A stretch of DNA of 64,000 bases from Chamaea fasciata (taxonomy: Eukaryota; Chordata; Aves; Passeriformes; Sylviidae): assembly GCA_029207755.1 (NCBI GenBank), contig JARCOQ010000009.1:35114914-35178913 (forward strand), read 5' to 3'. Positions 13,899 to 26,712 of the stretch are shown one piece after another. The position numbers and the translations under genes were made by a program. Within the stretch, counting starts at the first letter, position 1, and each line of letters begins with the position of its first letter. The notes under the pieces are model-generated. The model did no database searches and had not been told where the DNA came from. It saw only the letters and a program-made list of their open reading frames with translations.

Positions 13899-14057
13899 GT
13901 GGACCTTGAGGACGGTGGTGCCCACGGTGGTGTTCTCCAAGAGGCTGACGTTGTAGAGGGCCCTGCTGAACACGGGCCGGTTGTCGTTCTCGTTGATGAG
14001 GTTGATTTTCACGCGCGCGAAGCCGACGTGGTCCGGGACGCTCTCATTTGCGAAGAG
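13899..14057 (-). CDS. CDH23: Cadherin-23 exon: end of EC4, start of EC5
   Basis: Exon of 159 bp (53 codons), phase 0 at both ends. The acceptor is a pyrimidine-rich tract ending CCCAG before 14057. The donor at 13898 reads GTGAGT. The translation begins LFANESVPDHVGFARVKI and carries the EC4-EC5 calcium linker NENDNRPVF, then the first EC5 strand with the LLENTTVG segment, whose glutamate is the XEX calcium ligand. LFANESVPDHVG matches what I recall of mammalian CDH23 almost residue for residue, which makes this more specific than a generic cadherin call. Sequons NES, NVS and NTT are present. The last three residues are KVH, where I recall TVL in mammals, so a histidine replaces a leucine at the exon end. 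In the protein this segment lies on the extracellular rod that forms the upper tip link. The 53 codons continue directly from the exon at 15280-15429. Confidence 0.95.
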
Positions 14058-15279
14058 CTGGGCAGAACAGGAAGGCAAGAGGAGGGTTAGAGGTGCTGGG
14101 AAGCCTGGGAGAGTCACCTGTCCTTCCTTAGTGGGGTAAACAAGGCTTTTCTCAGCTCCCTCACCAGCTGAGCCAGCTCAAGGCAAAGCACCGACAGAGC
14201 TGGAGCAGGAGGACGGGGAGGGTTTTGGCACCTGATAGGTGCTCTTAAAACAAAGTTTTATGCTCTATAAAGCTTTTATGGCCCTGCTCTGCTTAGGCTC
14301 TTGCAGCTGAGCCTCTGGATGTTGGAAAGAGAAAGTGCAGAGCAAATCTCTTACCCACCTCCTTCTTTATTATAATTTCTGATTTTTTGGCTGTTTTGTA
14401 GTGCTCCACTGTTTCATAGTGGGGACTATGATAGAACGGTTTGGGTTGGGAGGAGCCTTTAAAGACCACCTAGTCCAACCTCCTGCCACGGGCAGGAATA
14501 CCTTCCACTAGACCAGCTTTCTCAGAGCCCCATCCAACCCAACCCTGAACTTCCAGCAATGGGACATCCACCTCCCTGGGTATCCTGTTCCAGTATTTCA
14601 CCAGCCCCATGGAAAAAACCTTCTTTACACCTAATTTAAATCAATCTTGAAAAGCCATCCTCCCTTGTCCTATTGCAACAGGCCCAGCTGAAAAGTTTGT
14701 TCTGTCTTTCTCCTAGGCCCTTTCCAAGTACTGGACAAGAGAGAGGAAGATGTTTAATCGTCAGAAAAACTCTTTTTTTGACCCAGAGATGGGGCTCCTG
14801 AGAGGTGTCTTAAAAGATTTTATTCCATTTTCAGTCTCATGAGAAGGGTGAGACGGTAGAGATGTTACAATTCACGCCATCACAATCAGAAGCCAAACTA
14901 TTTCCTAAGTACAATACATTATAAGCATTTTTTGGCCTATCAGCTGCTAACACTTCTAAGCCAATCATCTATTAAAATACCCCACGTGTGCCTCGCTACA
15001 ATACATCTTTCATAGTTCTATTTCTCAAAAATATCTGGTTCATTTGCAAGGTCATAATTTGAAACTTGTTTCCAGTTCCATTTCTCTCCTCAGCAAAGTC
15101 GGTCCTATCCCACGGCATTTCTAAGCCAGCACACTTTATCTCTGAGTTTGCACGAGACTGTGTGAGCCTTCTGCCAGGCTTTGAGAATTCTCCACAAATC
15201 CATTTCCCACATTTAATGGTCACCTTAGGTCATGCTGAAAGCTGTGGCTGTCCCACGGAGCCCAGGGGTGCAGGCTTAC
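14058..15279 (-). other. CDH23: CDH23 intron, 1.2 kb
   Basis: Short intron with a GTAAGC donor (high-coordinate end) and a CCCAG acceptor (low-coordinate end). About a quarter of it is a reverse-oriented CR1 relic at 14427-14735. The remainder has no recognisable feature. Confidence 0.9.
14427..14735 (-). mobile_element. CR1 LINE 3'-end fragment
   Basis: Reverse-oriented CR1 tail. 'ctatgatagaacggtttggg' opens it, followed by 'ctagtccaacctcctgcc' and the block around 'cttccactagaccag'. It ends in a region corresponding to 'tcttgtcctattgcaacagg'. It is inserted within the 1.2-kb CDH23 intron. Confidence 0.88.
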
Positions 15280-15429
15280 CGAAAATTCGTAGCGAGGAAT
15301 GGTCTCGAAGTCCAGCGGCACTGCCACGCGGACACGGATGTCTGCCTTCCCCTGGATAGAGGTTGGCGAGATGATGAAGTGGTTGGAGTTGTTGCCCACG
15401 AGGTAAACCTCAAAAATGCTGTTGGGTCC
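15280..15429 (-). CDS. CDH23: Cadherin-23 exon: core of EC4
   Basis: Exon of 150 bp (50 codons), phase 0 at both ends. The acceptor is TTTCAG before 15429, and the donor at 15279 reads GTAAGC. The translation starts GPNSIFEVYLVGNNSNHFII and ends VPLDFETIPRYEFS. It supplies the middle strands of EC4. LDFE is the DRE-type calcium motif with Phe in the second position, where I recall Tyr in mammals. NNS is a sequon. The exon continues from the DKDE end of the exon at 23625-23813, so the EC4 DXD motif and its LDFE motif are on separate exons. Reading through the donor would add VSLHPWAP before a stop, which supports ending the exon here. Confidence 0.95.
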
Positions 15430-18400
15430 CTGAAAGAACAAGGCTGGCGTGTTATTTACAAAATCCACGTGCATGTGAGAGGAGCAGGAATGCATCCCTG
15501 TGATGACCCCGCACAGAACACAGAGGGAAAGTCCCTTTTGCTGGTTGAAGGTTCACACACCACACAGGGATTTCACTGCCTCAGGCTGAGGGCACAGTGT
15601 GGGTGCCTCTCCCACGCAGAAGGTTTTTTCCAGTATGGCAGCTCAAACTGGGAACTGGAAAAACTCCTCCTCTCCCAAGACCTGGCCAGCAAAGCTGCAA
15701 GGCCGCCAACACACTGATGCTTTCGGAGCCTTGCCCAGCAGAGCACATGAAAAAGCAAGCTCAGAAGCTGCCAGAGATGAATTTCCAATTTTCCCTGAAT
15801 GACCTCTCTCCTATCAGAAAAAGTGGCCAATTAAATGCACGAAGGGGCACTAATAGCAAAAGCTGCCTAAGTGTGACTGCTGAGAGCTGGTGACATGAGC
15901 AGAGTCTCTGCCTTGCCCTCCTCCTTGCACACCTCCATGCAATCCACAGAGCTCAGGGCACACTGAGCATCTCCCAGTGGAGCCCCACAGCAGGAGCAAG
16001 CCCCGATGACACCCACAGAACCACACAAGGGCACCCAGTGCCTCACAGGCCCAGCAGTGCTCTGCTGGTGGACAGTGGGAGCATCTCAGGGTAGACTGGC
16101 ACTTTCCACGAGCTGTTTTAGCGCCAAACGAGAAAGTGAGGGATGCTCCCGACATTCCAGGAACACCCCTAGGAGGGAGGAAGCAGAGAATTTGGAGAAT
16201 GGCAGAAGGAAGCATTCCTTCCCAAGCTATTTTGTTCCCTATCCTCAGCATGTCGATTTACAAATGACCATTTCCTGCCAGTGACAAAAAGCTTCTTCAT
16301 GGAGGAATTCCTGCCCATCTCCGCTGACGAGCCCTCAGGATCTATTCCAGGGCCTGCACCCTCCCTGCAGTACATGAGAGCACCTTTTGTGGCAGTGAGA
16401 TGCGAGGGACTTTCTTGGAAGCCAGAGAAAAATGAGTTTGTTGGGGGCATGAGATAAAAGTTGAAACATCAAAAGAAATCCAAGTATTTGCAGGAAGAGA
16501 GCCAGGTGGATTAATTCCCCTCTAGCTGGGGAAGGAGATTAGCTCCAGATACCCACTATCCCTAATTAGCAGCCCCTCGAGTGCCTCAGTCTCCCCATGT
16601 GAGGTCTGGAGAAGGGGGATACAGCTGCCTCTGGGGAGGGCTGCTGCGAGTTGCCATTTATATATTTATTCAGCTATTTATTTTTTTGCCTCGGCCCCCA
16701 TGCTGCTTTCCTTGCTCCTGGTTCCTGGAGCTTGCGGACCCCTGCAGATGCCTGAAAGCAAATCTGAATATTCAAATTGTTATCAGCTGCCCAGCAGAAG
16801 GGCCTGGCTAAGCCTGGCTCACAGCAAGGACCCCCCACTCCAGAGGAAGCCACGGGGAGCTGCTTACAACCCCCTCACCCCATCCTGCCTGCTCCTGCCA
16901 CCCAGAGCACACAGCGGGTTTGAAACGTCGTTGGGAAGAGGAAAAACAAGCGCTACATCCCTGGGCTCTCAAAGGTCCTGGTGTGCAGCGATCACAGTCA
17001 AGCACCATCATCTCCTTGCAGCCAAGGATGAGGATGTTATCAGTGACCTGCTTTACGTGCTCATTCCCCTCTCCATCCCCTGACCTCCCAGCTCCTGCAT
17101 GGCTCGAGTTCTTCCCCAGCACTGCAAACAAACCGAGTCCTTTGCCTTCCTTTAGAGCCGCAAATTAGGGAGCAGCCTGCCAAAGCTCAGCAACCCTACA
17201 ATAATAAACCTGTCTCCTTCTGAAACAAATTGACCCATAAAAAACAGGTTTTGGAGGGAAGTTTGCTATCGCCCAACCCCGGGATGCAGCCACATGTTTT
17301 CCAGCTCCTCTCATCCCATGCCAGCACTTGGAACTTGCCCTCGTTGTGGCTCAAGGCTGCTGCCCACTGCCTCCTTCCTGGCAATCAAATCTCTCAGCCT
17401 CTGCCACAACCAATGGAAATTTTGTGTTGATTCAGCTAAAAGACAATTGGAGCTGCAGTTGGGCACAATCACGGCTTTGTTCTCCGCGTGCGTGTTCCTC
17501 GGAGTGTGTAATCGGAGCTGCACCGTGGCCCTGCTGCCACATCAGCCTCATACCCATCCCCTGCTTCCAAAAAAGCCACCACTGGCTGATCATGCAGCAT
17601 TTTGGGACAATCCGTGACAGGCCTGGTTGCCAGCCCGATAGCCCTCTGAAATTCCAGGTGGAGAACCCTGGGCACAGGTAGGACCTGTTGTGTTTTATCT
17701 TTTTATCTAAAATTCTCACTGACCAGGGTTCCAACATGAACCATGGCAGGCAAGGGCAGAAGCTCAGGTGTGAGGGTGTGAGATGCCAGCAGGTGGGTAC
17801 AGCTGTCACCCCAGAGCTCTGAAGCTTCAGGTGGGACCCACTCGTGCACCTGCTGTGGATCAGGGACAAAAATCTGCTCTCCCAACTTGCAATCCACACT
17901 CAGTTGGCAGAGTTCACCAAGAGTCAGGAAACCTCTTCTCCCATCAGGAGGATAGGGCAGCCACATCAGCTGTTTCAGCTGGGACTGAGGACGGATCATT
18001 ATTTTTATTGCTGCTTTTTCACCCACTATCACCTGCTGGCTTCATCCATCACTAATGCTCCCACCCAGCCCCTCCTCATGGCAGCACACCTGGAAGTGCT
18101 TCAGGAATTATTCCACCTTCCAGCAGTCACAGCAAATATTCAGCATCACTCACTAATGGCTACACAAGAAAACAAAATAAAAATGAAATAATCCAAATCC
18201 CTAGACAAGCAGACAACCCTTTCTTGACCACACCATTCCCTGAGGTCCATGGGTAGGTTGATCTCCTGCGATCATTTTCAGCACAAAGTGAACTAGACTT
18301 GGGAAAAGCAGCCTGGGAATCCTGGGTTTTGTCCTTTCCATGCTGCCTCAGTACAGATCTGCCTTTGGGTTCCCCAGTGCAATTTGCTTTTCCAAAATGG

Positions 18401-20167
18401 AGAGCCCTGCCTTCCTGAAGCACAAAATCCAGTGGAATTCCAGCTTTCCTCCCAGCCACTTTCTAGGCACTTTCTGGGCTATTACCTACAACAAGCTATA
18501 GAGGATTCAATATTCCCCATTCTGGGAAGTCTACAAAGAAAGGAAAGAGCCGAGAGTTCGGGAGTGGAGGTGAAGGAAGGGGAAGGAAGTTGGGTTCTTT
18601 TTCAAAGCAATTAGTGCCTTTTTGTAGGGCTTGGATAACTGAGGCCTGGCTCCACTGAGTCAGACACAAATGGTACTTAATCCCCCCTCTGAAAACACAA
18701 GGCATGCAGGGGGCGATTCCCTGCACCCATTTCAAAGCATTTAACTCAGAACAGCCTCTCTGCCTCTCTCCCACTGCCCAGCCAGCTTGGGATCCCAGCA
18801 ACCCTGTCCCACCTGGTGTCGGTGCCAATAACCCTTTCGAGGCCTCACTGGGCCCTGGCCCTTGTCCCCTGCACCCCCAAGGAACTCTCTGGGCTGGTGG
18901 GCAGTGCAGGATGCCTGGGGCAAAATGCTCCCCAGCCCTTCTGGATCCTCCTCCCCATGCTAGCAGCCCTGTTCTCCCATCTTTTTGTCCATCCTAAGTG
19001 TCAGTCCTTGCCTGCTCCCTCCCTCCTGGAGGAGTTTTCTCCTTCCCTGCTCTCCCCAGGTTATCTGCTGAATTCCACACACGCCTGCACAGACGGGATC
19101 AATCCGAGGCTGCCTCGCCTTCAGCTTATCTCTGCTCCAAATGATTGATTTTCCCTCTTTAAGGGTAATTTGCTGGTGAATTCCATGTATTGCAAAAACC
19201 CCTGTGAAATCTAATTCAGCTCGACTGGCAGCTGGCACTTTTGGGAGAGAATACTCATGTGCCGTCAATTCCCCTTTACAGTTTCTTGCCATGTAGATCA
19301 TATTTATAGTGCTTGTGCCTGTCATATGCATATATATGCTCTGGATGAATCATATATTGCCACCTGCACACGCATGGGCACACAGGATATCCTGGTGGAG
19401 CTTCTGTGCAACAAAGAGAGCATATTCCCATGGCCCAGATTTTCCCTTATTTTAAATTCCCCATTTTACCTTCCTCGATATGCTTATTTTAGAGAATTGT
19501 TTCAAAATGATTTTAAAATGTCAGGCTGCAATAGTGGTGCTTCAGACAGCTTCTGCCCTTTTCTTCCTCTTCACTCAACCGCATCGAGGAAAATTAGGTG
19601 GAAGCCACGATGGGAGAGCTGGTTTCCCTGGCATGCGCTGGCAGAGCAGGCTGCTGCTTCCCTGAACAGGCATCCATGGATCTCAGAGCCAGAGGAAATG
19701 GGGGATGCCCCCAAAGGATGCCCTGCTCCTTTTCCCAGATGGCCAAGCCCTTGCCAGGTACAGAACACCAGCATATCCAAAAAGGACATCCATGTCCCCC
19801 AAATCAGCCAGCCCAGCAGCAGATGAGCCTTCTGAATTAACACCAACCTGTCCCAGAGCTCAGGGCTCTTGTTCTCAACCTGGAAACAAACCTTGCTGTA
19901 AAAGCACCTAAGTCAATGCTTTAATCTTCTGCCTCTCACACAGGATTTATTCCCCCCTGCTGAACCACCAGAATGTGAATGAGAGAAGAACCCAACCACA
20001 GCCTGGGGGTGTCCAGTTGAGTATAGGCTCAGTCTAAAGACTCGGAAGCCTCAACGGATTTTCATAAACAGTTCTTGAATGGCTTGGGAAAGCTGTTCAG
20101 GGGTCTGCTCTCTATCTGGCAGGGAGGGAAACTCAGCTACACAGCCATTAATGTGGTTTTCTTGGCT

Positions 20168-20275
20168 CACAGAGCCCTGGAATTGTTTGGGTTGGAAGGG
20201 ATCGTAAAGCTCAGCTCATTCCAACCCCATGCCCTGGGCAGGGACACCTTCCACAGGGCAGGTTGCTCAAGAAAG
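20168..20275 (-). mobile_element. CR1 LINE 3'-end fragment
   Basis: Reverse-oriented CR1 tail with 'gtttgggttggaagggatc', 'cattccaacccc' and 'gggacaccttccac'. About 100 bp is retained. Confidence 0.8.
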
Positions 20276-22688
20276 CCAGATAGAAAACCCTGTGCAAACC
20301 CTGTACTCATTTCTCTTTCAGTGAGAAAGAGAAAACCACAAAGGTTTTCTGAACAGAAAGGAAAAGAAAGAAGGGAAAACCAGCACACCTGGTTGAACAC
20401 CTCTTGGCTGCACCCCAAAATCCACGTGTAGGGCCACCTCAGCTCAACTCCCTCTTGAGGAGCTCCCCATCCCACCTTGCAGCCCCAGCCAGCTCCTCCA
20501 TGGCCACGTCTGGGGAGCGAAAGCTGGGAGTTTGCAGGGGCTGGACTCTGAGGAAGGGCTTCGCCTTGGAGACACTTCCTTGGGAACCTCGTCTGAGAGG
20601 TTAATGCCAGCCGAGCCACAGAAAGGCACTTACAGCACAGAGGGAAATCCAAGCATAGGCTTTCAAGTGTGGTCTTGTGTGCCTCCAAAATGCATTTCTA
20701 AGTGCTTTGCTGAATCGTTTAATCTGACTCCTTACAAAAGCCATCATTTCAGTTTGTGCAAAACACACCAGAAGAAAGAAAGAAAGGCCAAGAAGCCCAT
20801 GGTTAAAAAAAGGCTGTGTGGGCCTGGTTTTGAAAAGCCTTGTTTAACAGCCTTGGCAGCCCACACGGTGGGTGCTAAAGGCCAGACCCATGTGACAGCC
20901 CTTTCCCCAGCTCTACAAAGGCGCAATGACAGGAAAGCTCCCCAAAACCACCCAGACCCTCAGGACCCTTGCTTGAGGCAAGTCCAGGTGTGGGCTGCTC
21001 CCTCGCAGCAGGACCTCAAGCTGGAGGGCCAAAGGAGCAGTGCCTGGATTTTCCAGAGGGGCCAGAACCAGGCTGGGTGGCCTGGTTCAGAAAATAAACC
21101 AATCTGCCAAGGGACACTCCCAGGACTTTGTGAGATAAGTTGGAAGGCAGGAGACAAACTTGAGCAACGTGATCTTCCCAGAGACTCCGGTTTTGATTTC
21201 CCGTGTCTCAACCCATCTGCTCTCATTTATTTCTCTCTCTGCTTTCCCTGGAGACGTGTATAATTCTCTTCTTGTTTCCCTCTGCCCCTTACACAAATGA
21301 GTCGTGTCATCTCCAGCAGGAAGTCAGTGCTGCCAGAACGGCTTCTGTCAGCCACGTCCTCAGTCACATCCCTGCCTGAAGACCTCGATCCTTGCCAACC
21401 CATCCCTGCATCCCTGCATCCACGGAGAGACGAGGGAGCCCGCTGCCACCTCAGCTACCTCCAATCCAGATGGTTTGTAAAACCCTCACAGCCCTCACGG
21501 GGTACTTGAGCATCCAAAACATCGCTGTCAGGCAACTATCTAACCTTTCCGTAGTTTTTTTCACTGAAAGTTGGTGGGTCTTCAGAGTTCTACAAATACT
21601 TCTCTGGGAAGAAGTGCTGGCTGCAGGTGCAGTCCTACTTCTATCTCATACACATCTTTTTCACCAGCTGGGCATCTTCTCCCTTTTTTTTTCCCCCCCT
21701 AAAGTGCTACCTTGACAGTTAACCCAGTTGCAAGCACCCATGAGAGGAAATAAGGAAGATCCATCACAGGATAATGCAGGGGAAAAAAAGGTAACCAATT
21801 GCTTATAACTTTCCTTCCTCCAGATATTCCAAGAACCAGCTCTCCTCTGCTTCTTATCAGTGAAAATAATGCCATGGTCAAAGCAACCTGTGCTAATATG
21901 ATGGTCTCTGAAGACATGTACAGTAAAACTCCTTCAGACCCCCTTAGCACAAGAGATCCTCTTTCAGCAGTTTTAAAAATCTCAGCCAGTTCTTTTGGGG
22001 AAATCTCAGGAAGTTAAATAAATACATCAAAAGAGCAGCGTCTATTTTTTGCTGGTGCGATGGGGAAGGCAAGGCAGTTTTTTATTCTCCCATTTTAAAA
22101 TTAGCAAGGCTGAAAAGTGAATTCTTGAATGGGAGTCACTCCATTAAAATGAGCTTTTAACCAGAAATAATGACAAATCCTTCATCCTGGTGGCACAAAC
22201 AGAAGTGTTACAATGCCCTTCAAGAATGGATCTGCTGACATCTCTCAGCAAGCACGACAGCAGCTCTATTCAGAAACTATCCTAAGCATCTGTCATATCC
22301 ATATCTTTATTAGCAATTGACATTTTCAAGAAAAAACAGTCTCTTTATCTGCTTAATAGCTCATCTGCACCTCTTCAGGCTGAACTCATAACTCCTGGAC
22401 AGTGACATCATGTCACCAGTAGGTTATTAGTTCTGTCTCATAATCACTTCAGATGGAAAAAAATGGGGTTTCTGGGTGGCTTGATGAGATGGGGTGAACT
22501 CCACCCAGGGCTGGGGAATAGCAAATCCATCTTCCCAGCCCAGAAAAGGCAACTTAAAAGATGCACATTTTATTAACTGACCCACCAGGATTTTGGGAGT
22601 TCGGCGGGATGTTTTGTTTCCCATCACCTGAAGCATCAGGAAAACATCCTGATGATGTTTTGCCGTGATGCTGGATGGAGCTCTGAGC

Positions 22689-22783
22689 CATCTGGTCTAG
22701 TGGAAGCTGTCCCTGCCTGTGGCAGGGGGGTTGGAACGAGATGATCTTTCATGTCCCTTCAAACCCAACCCATTCTACGATGC
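22689..22783 (+). mobile_element. CR1 LINE 3'-end fragment
   Basis: Sense-oriented CR1 tail. It reads 'tctggtctagtggaagctg', then the 'ggttggaacgagatgatc' block, then 'cccattctacgatg', the degenerate terminal repeat. Confidence 0.82.
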
Positions 22784-23624
22784 CGTTTATTCTGAAAAAC
22801 CCTCTCCCCTCCTCTCCTGCTCAGCCTGAAGAAGGATGGGAACAGCAGGAGCCTGCAGGCAGAGCCTTTCCAAGAGATTTTGGACAGCTCACCATGAGGT
22901 GTCAGCACTAGTTTGGAGCAGACACCCGGCAGTGTGGCGGGGCTGGGGGGGACCAGCACACAGGAGCAGCCAGACGTGAACTGCACAAGTCAAATAATCA
23001 GAGTAATTGAAGGCTGGGAGCCCAAGGCTGGAAAACAGGCTGCAATCCCAAACAGGGCACGGATCGGCGCGTGACAAATAGGAGCTCCATCGACACGTGG
23101 GAGGAACAAGCCTCCACTGCGCATGGCTTGTTTGCAGTGATGAACTGGCATCCCAGTCCTCCCCACCCTGAGGGGCATCTCCTGCCTTCTCCCTGACAGC
23201 AGCAGCACCCATCCCTCCCAGGACAGAGGGCTTGGGGTTCCCATCTTCCCTGTCCCAAGCACATCCCTGTACCTGGCAGGTCCCCCCTGGAGCCCAGAGG
23301 GAAAACTCCTCCTTTGCTAAACCAGACTGGCAAAGCACAGCCTGACAAGAGCCCTCAGAAGCAGGCGGGAATCAGCCTCCCAGGCAATCCTATTTTCTGG
23401 CTCTCAGGGGCCATGGAATCCTGGCTGCTTTAGTGCCTGCACACTGGGGAGGGAAACTGGACTTGAGGGGCACAGCAAGGAGAGCACTGGCAGCAGTGAG
23501 AGCTGAAAAAGGGGATGTTGGGACAGAAGAGTGCGCTTCATCACAGGTACCGCAGTGACACCTCCCCTGCCCACCCCGAAACCAAACCAGTGCTACCCCG
23601 CAAAGGAGGGAGAGGATACCTCAC

Positions 23625-23813
23625 CTCATCCTTGTCCTGCACCTGGATGAAGAGGGGAAGGGCAAAGCCCACCTGGGCCAGCTCTGGGATGGCCACGCTG
23701 TACTCGGAGCTGTTGAACTCGGGCGCGTTGTCGTTGATGTCAATGACCAGGATGTTGAAGGTGGTGGTGACGCTGGCGTTGGAGGGAGTGCGGTCATCGT
23801 TCAGCTCTGTCCC
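23625..23813 (-). CDS. CDH23: Cadherin-23 exon: end of EC3, start of EC4
   Basis: Exon of 189 bp (63 codons), phase 0 at both ends. The acceptor is TGTGCAG before 23813, and the donor at 23624 reads GTGAGG. The translation starts GTELNDDRTPSNASVTTTF, carries the EC3-EC4 linker DINDNAPEF (the DXNDN calcium motif), and continues with SSEYSVAIPELAQVG and FIQVQDKDE. PEL supplies the XEX glutamate and DKD the DXD motif of EC4. Sequons NAS and NSS are present. It differs only slightly from mammalian CDH23 as I remember it (for example IPE for ITE and VQD for VVD). The exon is the longest conserved block in the window after the 195-bp EC2 exon and on its own is enough to name the gene. Confidence 0.96.
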
Positions 23814-25775
23814 CTGCACAGAGAGAAAACAGGGGAGCCCTTGTTCTCCAGAAAGAATGCATATAAAGAAAGTGTGCATGGCGTGGTGAGAGACTCTCGC
23901 AGCTTTCTCTTCCTCCGCTTTGCCACAGAAGAATGCCTAATAGGCTCTGCCATTGTTCCATTAACACTAACACACAGAGATGTTGGCCCAACTCTCCCAT
24001 CACTCACGCTTTGCTCCTACAACACTCTCAGAAACCTTCCCAGGGTTTAACATTTCCCTTAGGATGGCTGTGGCCAAGTTCTTCCTTTCCTCTGTCGTGC
24101 AACAGGTTGGCAGGGTATGGAGTCACACAGGAACAAGCAGGAGATTTTCCTGCCACAAGCGTTTGAACAAAAAATAAAAAAAATGTCCCTTGTGAAACAC
24201 AGGGGACAGTCCACAAAAAAAGGGAAGGTTCAACGGGGCAAAGAGCACTCCTGCTCTCTCCTCTGCCATCCCTGATGTGGGACTGGGAGCTGACAGTGAA
24301 CCACACAGTATGCTGAAAAACACAGGGATGGAAAACTAGGGCACCAGAGGAAAAGAAGACTTAGACCTTAAAATAGGTTTGGGCAACACGTGTCTAAATA
24401 CAGAGCTGAGTCATGAGTCCACATCACACCTCTGTGTCAAGGACTTTAATTCTGCCTTCCCAAGAGGAGAGAGAGCAGATTTTAATGCCAGAGAAGCAAG
24501 ACTCATGAAACAGCCTTTTCAAGCTGAGTCCCTCCTCTTGTCCTTTGGATAATCTTGCCTTGCTGTGGGCATGGAAAAGCAATGCTATCACGACCCACAC
24601 GGCTCATTGCTATTCACTGCTTCTGCACACAACAGCAGAACAGGCTGATCCCAGCGAGGAGCAATCCAGCTGTATTTTCACTGTGTGCTCCAGGATGAGA
24701 GCAGCAGAGAACATTTTGGGTCCTGGGGACGCGGGACGCGGAGAGCTGGCATTTGTGGGAGGATGCGAAGTTTGTGGGGACAGGACATGGAAATCGATCA
24801 GATCAACAGAATATGGCTGGAACTCCATTGTCATGCAGGGAGGAAAGCGGGCAAGTTTTCAGGCTCACAAACCTTTCCAAGATTAAACAGATATTTTTGT
24901 CCCTATTAAAACCAGACAATCCTCCCTCCCTTGAGTTTTGAAACCGTAAAAGCCTGAATGAAAAGATACCAGGGATGAGTGAGGATCTCTTCCTCACACA
25001 CAAAGCCCCATGGTATGAACTGTGTGTTTGGGACCTAGAGGGGTGATTCCTTGTCCCTCTGCCTCCCTCCAAGGAAGTATCCCACTTGCCAAAACAAGAG
25101 GGCGATGTGCTGGCTGCCTCCCTCCCAATCAATGACCCTTCCTACGCTGCTGATTTTTCCCCACCCTGGCCCAGCAGAATCTATACTTCTAAATGTGTTT
25201 CCAACCAGCTGCCCAGCTTGGTATTGATTTTAATTACAGGGCTGTGAGCAGAGCCACGGAGCCACTCTCAGGTGGGGCTGGTGGGGCTGGAAAGCCACGC
25301 TCCAGTGCCTTTTCTTGACAAGGCAACTTCCAGCATCACTCCCTCCCCATGGCGGGTAGGCACGGATGATGCCCTGCTACACCACTGCCTGCTGACAAGA
25401 CAAAATATCATGTTTATCCAGGGGTTCAGTGGGAAGGAAGAGAGAAAACAGGCAAAAGTAGGCACAATCTAGGTGCTTGAGTATGTGTCTGGTGCTATAT
25501 GCAACCCTGGGGTATCTGCACACTGCCAGCAGACACAGCCACAGGCAGGACAGCAAAAATGCCCCCATGCAGCCATACTGAGTGAATCATGTTTTGGGCC
25601 ACCAGAGAAGAAGGCTGTTTTTAACATCTCACTTGGTCAGCACATTGTAGTTCTGGACGCCCACAAGAACAACACATCCCAGGTTTGCAGCACTGCCTGG
25701 AAGAGGGTGTTCCCAGGCAAGATGTCCTGCCCATCCTGCTCTGTCAATGTCCTTCCTGGCTGGAGCAGGTCTCAC
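23814..25775 (-). other. CDH23: CDH23 intron, 2.0 kb
   Basis: Intron with a GTGAGA donor at 25775 and a TGCAG acceptor. I see no interspersed repeat, exon or simple repeat of note in it. Confidence 0.88.
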
Positions 25776-25888
25776 CTTCACTGTAAGGATGAATCCAGCA
25801 CTGTAGAAGGGATTTTCCCGGTCCAGGGGCCCGTTCAGGGTTAAGGCTCCACTGATGTAGTCCAGTGCAAAGATGCTGTTGGTGTTAC
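25776..25888 (-). CDS. CDH23: Cadherin-23 exon: core of EC3
   Basis: Exon of 113 bp, entered in phase 1 and left in phase 0. The acceptor is TTCTCAG before 25888, and the donor at 25775 reads GTGAGA. The first two bases complete the glycine codon begun by the exon at 35154-35232. The remaining 37 codons read NTNSIFALDYISGALTLN, then GPLDRENPFYSAGFILTVK. LDRE is the canonical calcium-binding DRE motif of EC3. The phase 1 junction is the only non-zero phase in this run of exons, and it joins cleanly with the neighbour, which supports both boundaries. Confidence 0.95.
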
Positions 25889-26712
25889 CTGAGAAAAGTA
25901 AGAGGAACGTGAGCATAAGCAGCTGGCATAGCTGATCCCGAAAAGTGCTGGAAGCAACAGGGAGGGAAGCAAGAGGACACAAGCTCCAAGCAGTGGGTTC
26001 TAGGAACCTGGCACGCCATTCCAATGTGCTTTAAAATGCCATGGCTGTAACACTCCTCTCCTCCTCTCACCTGTGCCGGCTTAGGGTTTAAAATGGGGCT
26101 CTCCTTCCATAGCCAAAAGTCGCCAATGCTGGAGGCAGCTGAAGAATTTCAAAGGGCTTTTGTTATTAAAATTTGCAGCAGCAAAGCTGAAAGCAGGACC
26201 AAATCCAGCTGCTCCCCTCTGAGTGACCACCTGCACTTGCAGGGTACCGTGTTCCTGAGGTGGGCATGCCCTCTCTCCTAAAATACAGGAGTTTAGGGCC
26301 ATCAGTCCAGGATAATCAGAGGGAGGCACAGATGGCCCAAGCTCACGAAGAATTCTCCACATAACAGGTGGTGGTTTAGCTGTGGGACCTCTTGCCAGAG
26401 GGTGCTGAGGGGGATACAAGTCCACATGTATTCAAGGAGAGGCTGTAGAGCTTAAAGAAAGAAAATAATCTATCAGGTAACAGAGAAGCCTCACACAGCT
26501 GAGGAATTTCTTAGCTGGATGTATTTGAAGCCAGTGAAAGTATCAGCAAGATAGTGTAGGCACTTGCCCTGCCTTTATGCTCTTGCCATGTGTGCTGACC
26601 CTGTGCAGCTGCCTGGTTTTCCTCGAATGGAGCCAAATTTGGCCCCTGTGCCCGTCCTTACATGCAAGCAAGCAGCCAGGACGCCACGGAGTGCTGGGCT
26701 GCCTCCAGAGAC

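Larger units (their letters stand above)
15430..23624 (-). other. CDH23: CDH23 intron, 8.2 kb
   Basis: Intron between the EC3/EC4 exon and the EC4 core exon, with a GTGAGG donor at 23624 and a TTTCAG acceptor. It contains two CR1 fragments (20168-20275 and 22689-22783). All open frames are short, lack known domains and overlap on both strands. No coding exon or RNA gene was recognised. Confidence 0.85.

Noticed and set aside
13671..14090. 139-codon plus-strand open frame
   Set aside because: It lies antisense to the exon at 13899-14057 and shows no protein signature.
15232..15717. 161-codon open frame on the plus strand opposite a CDH23 exon
   Set aside because: It is the antisense shadow of the conserved exon 15280-15429 with no domain of its own.
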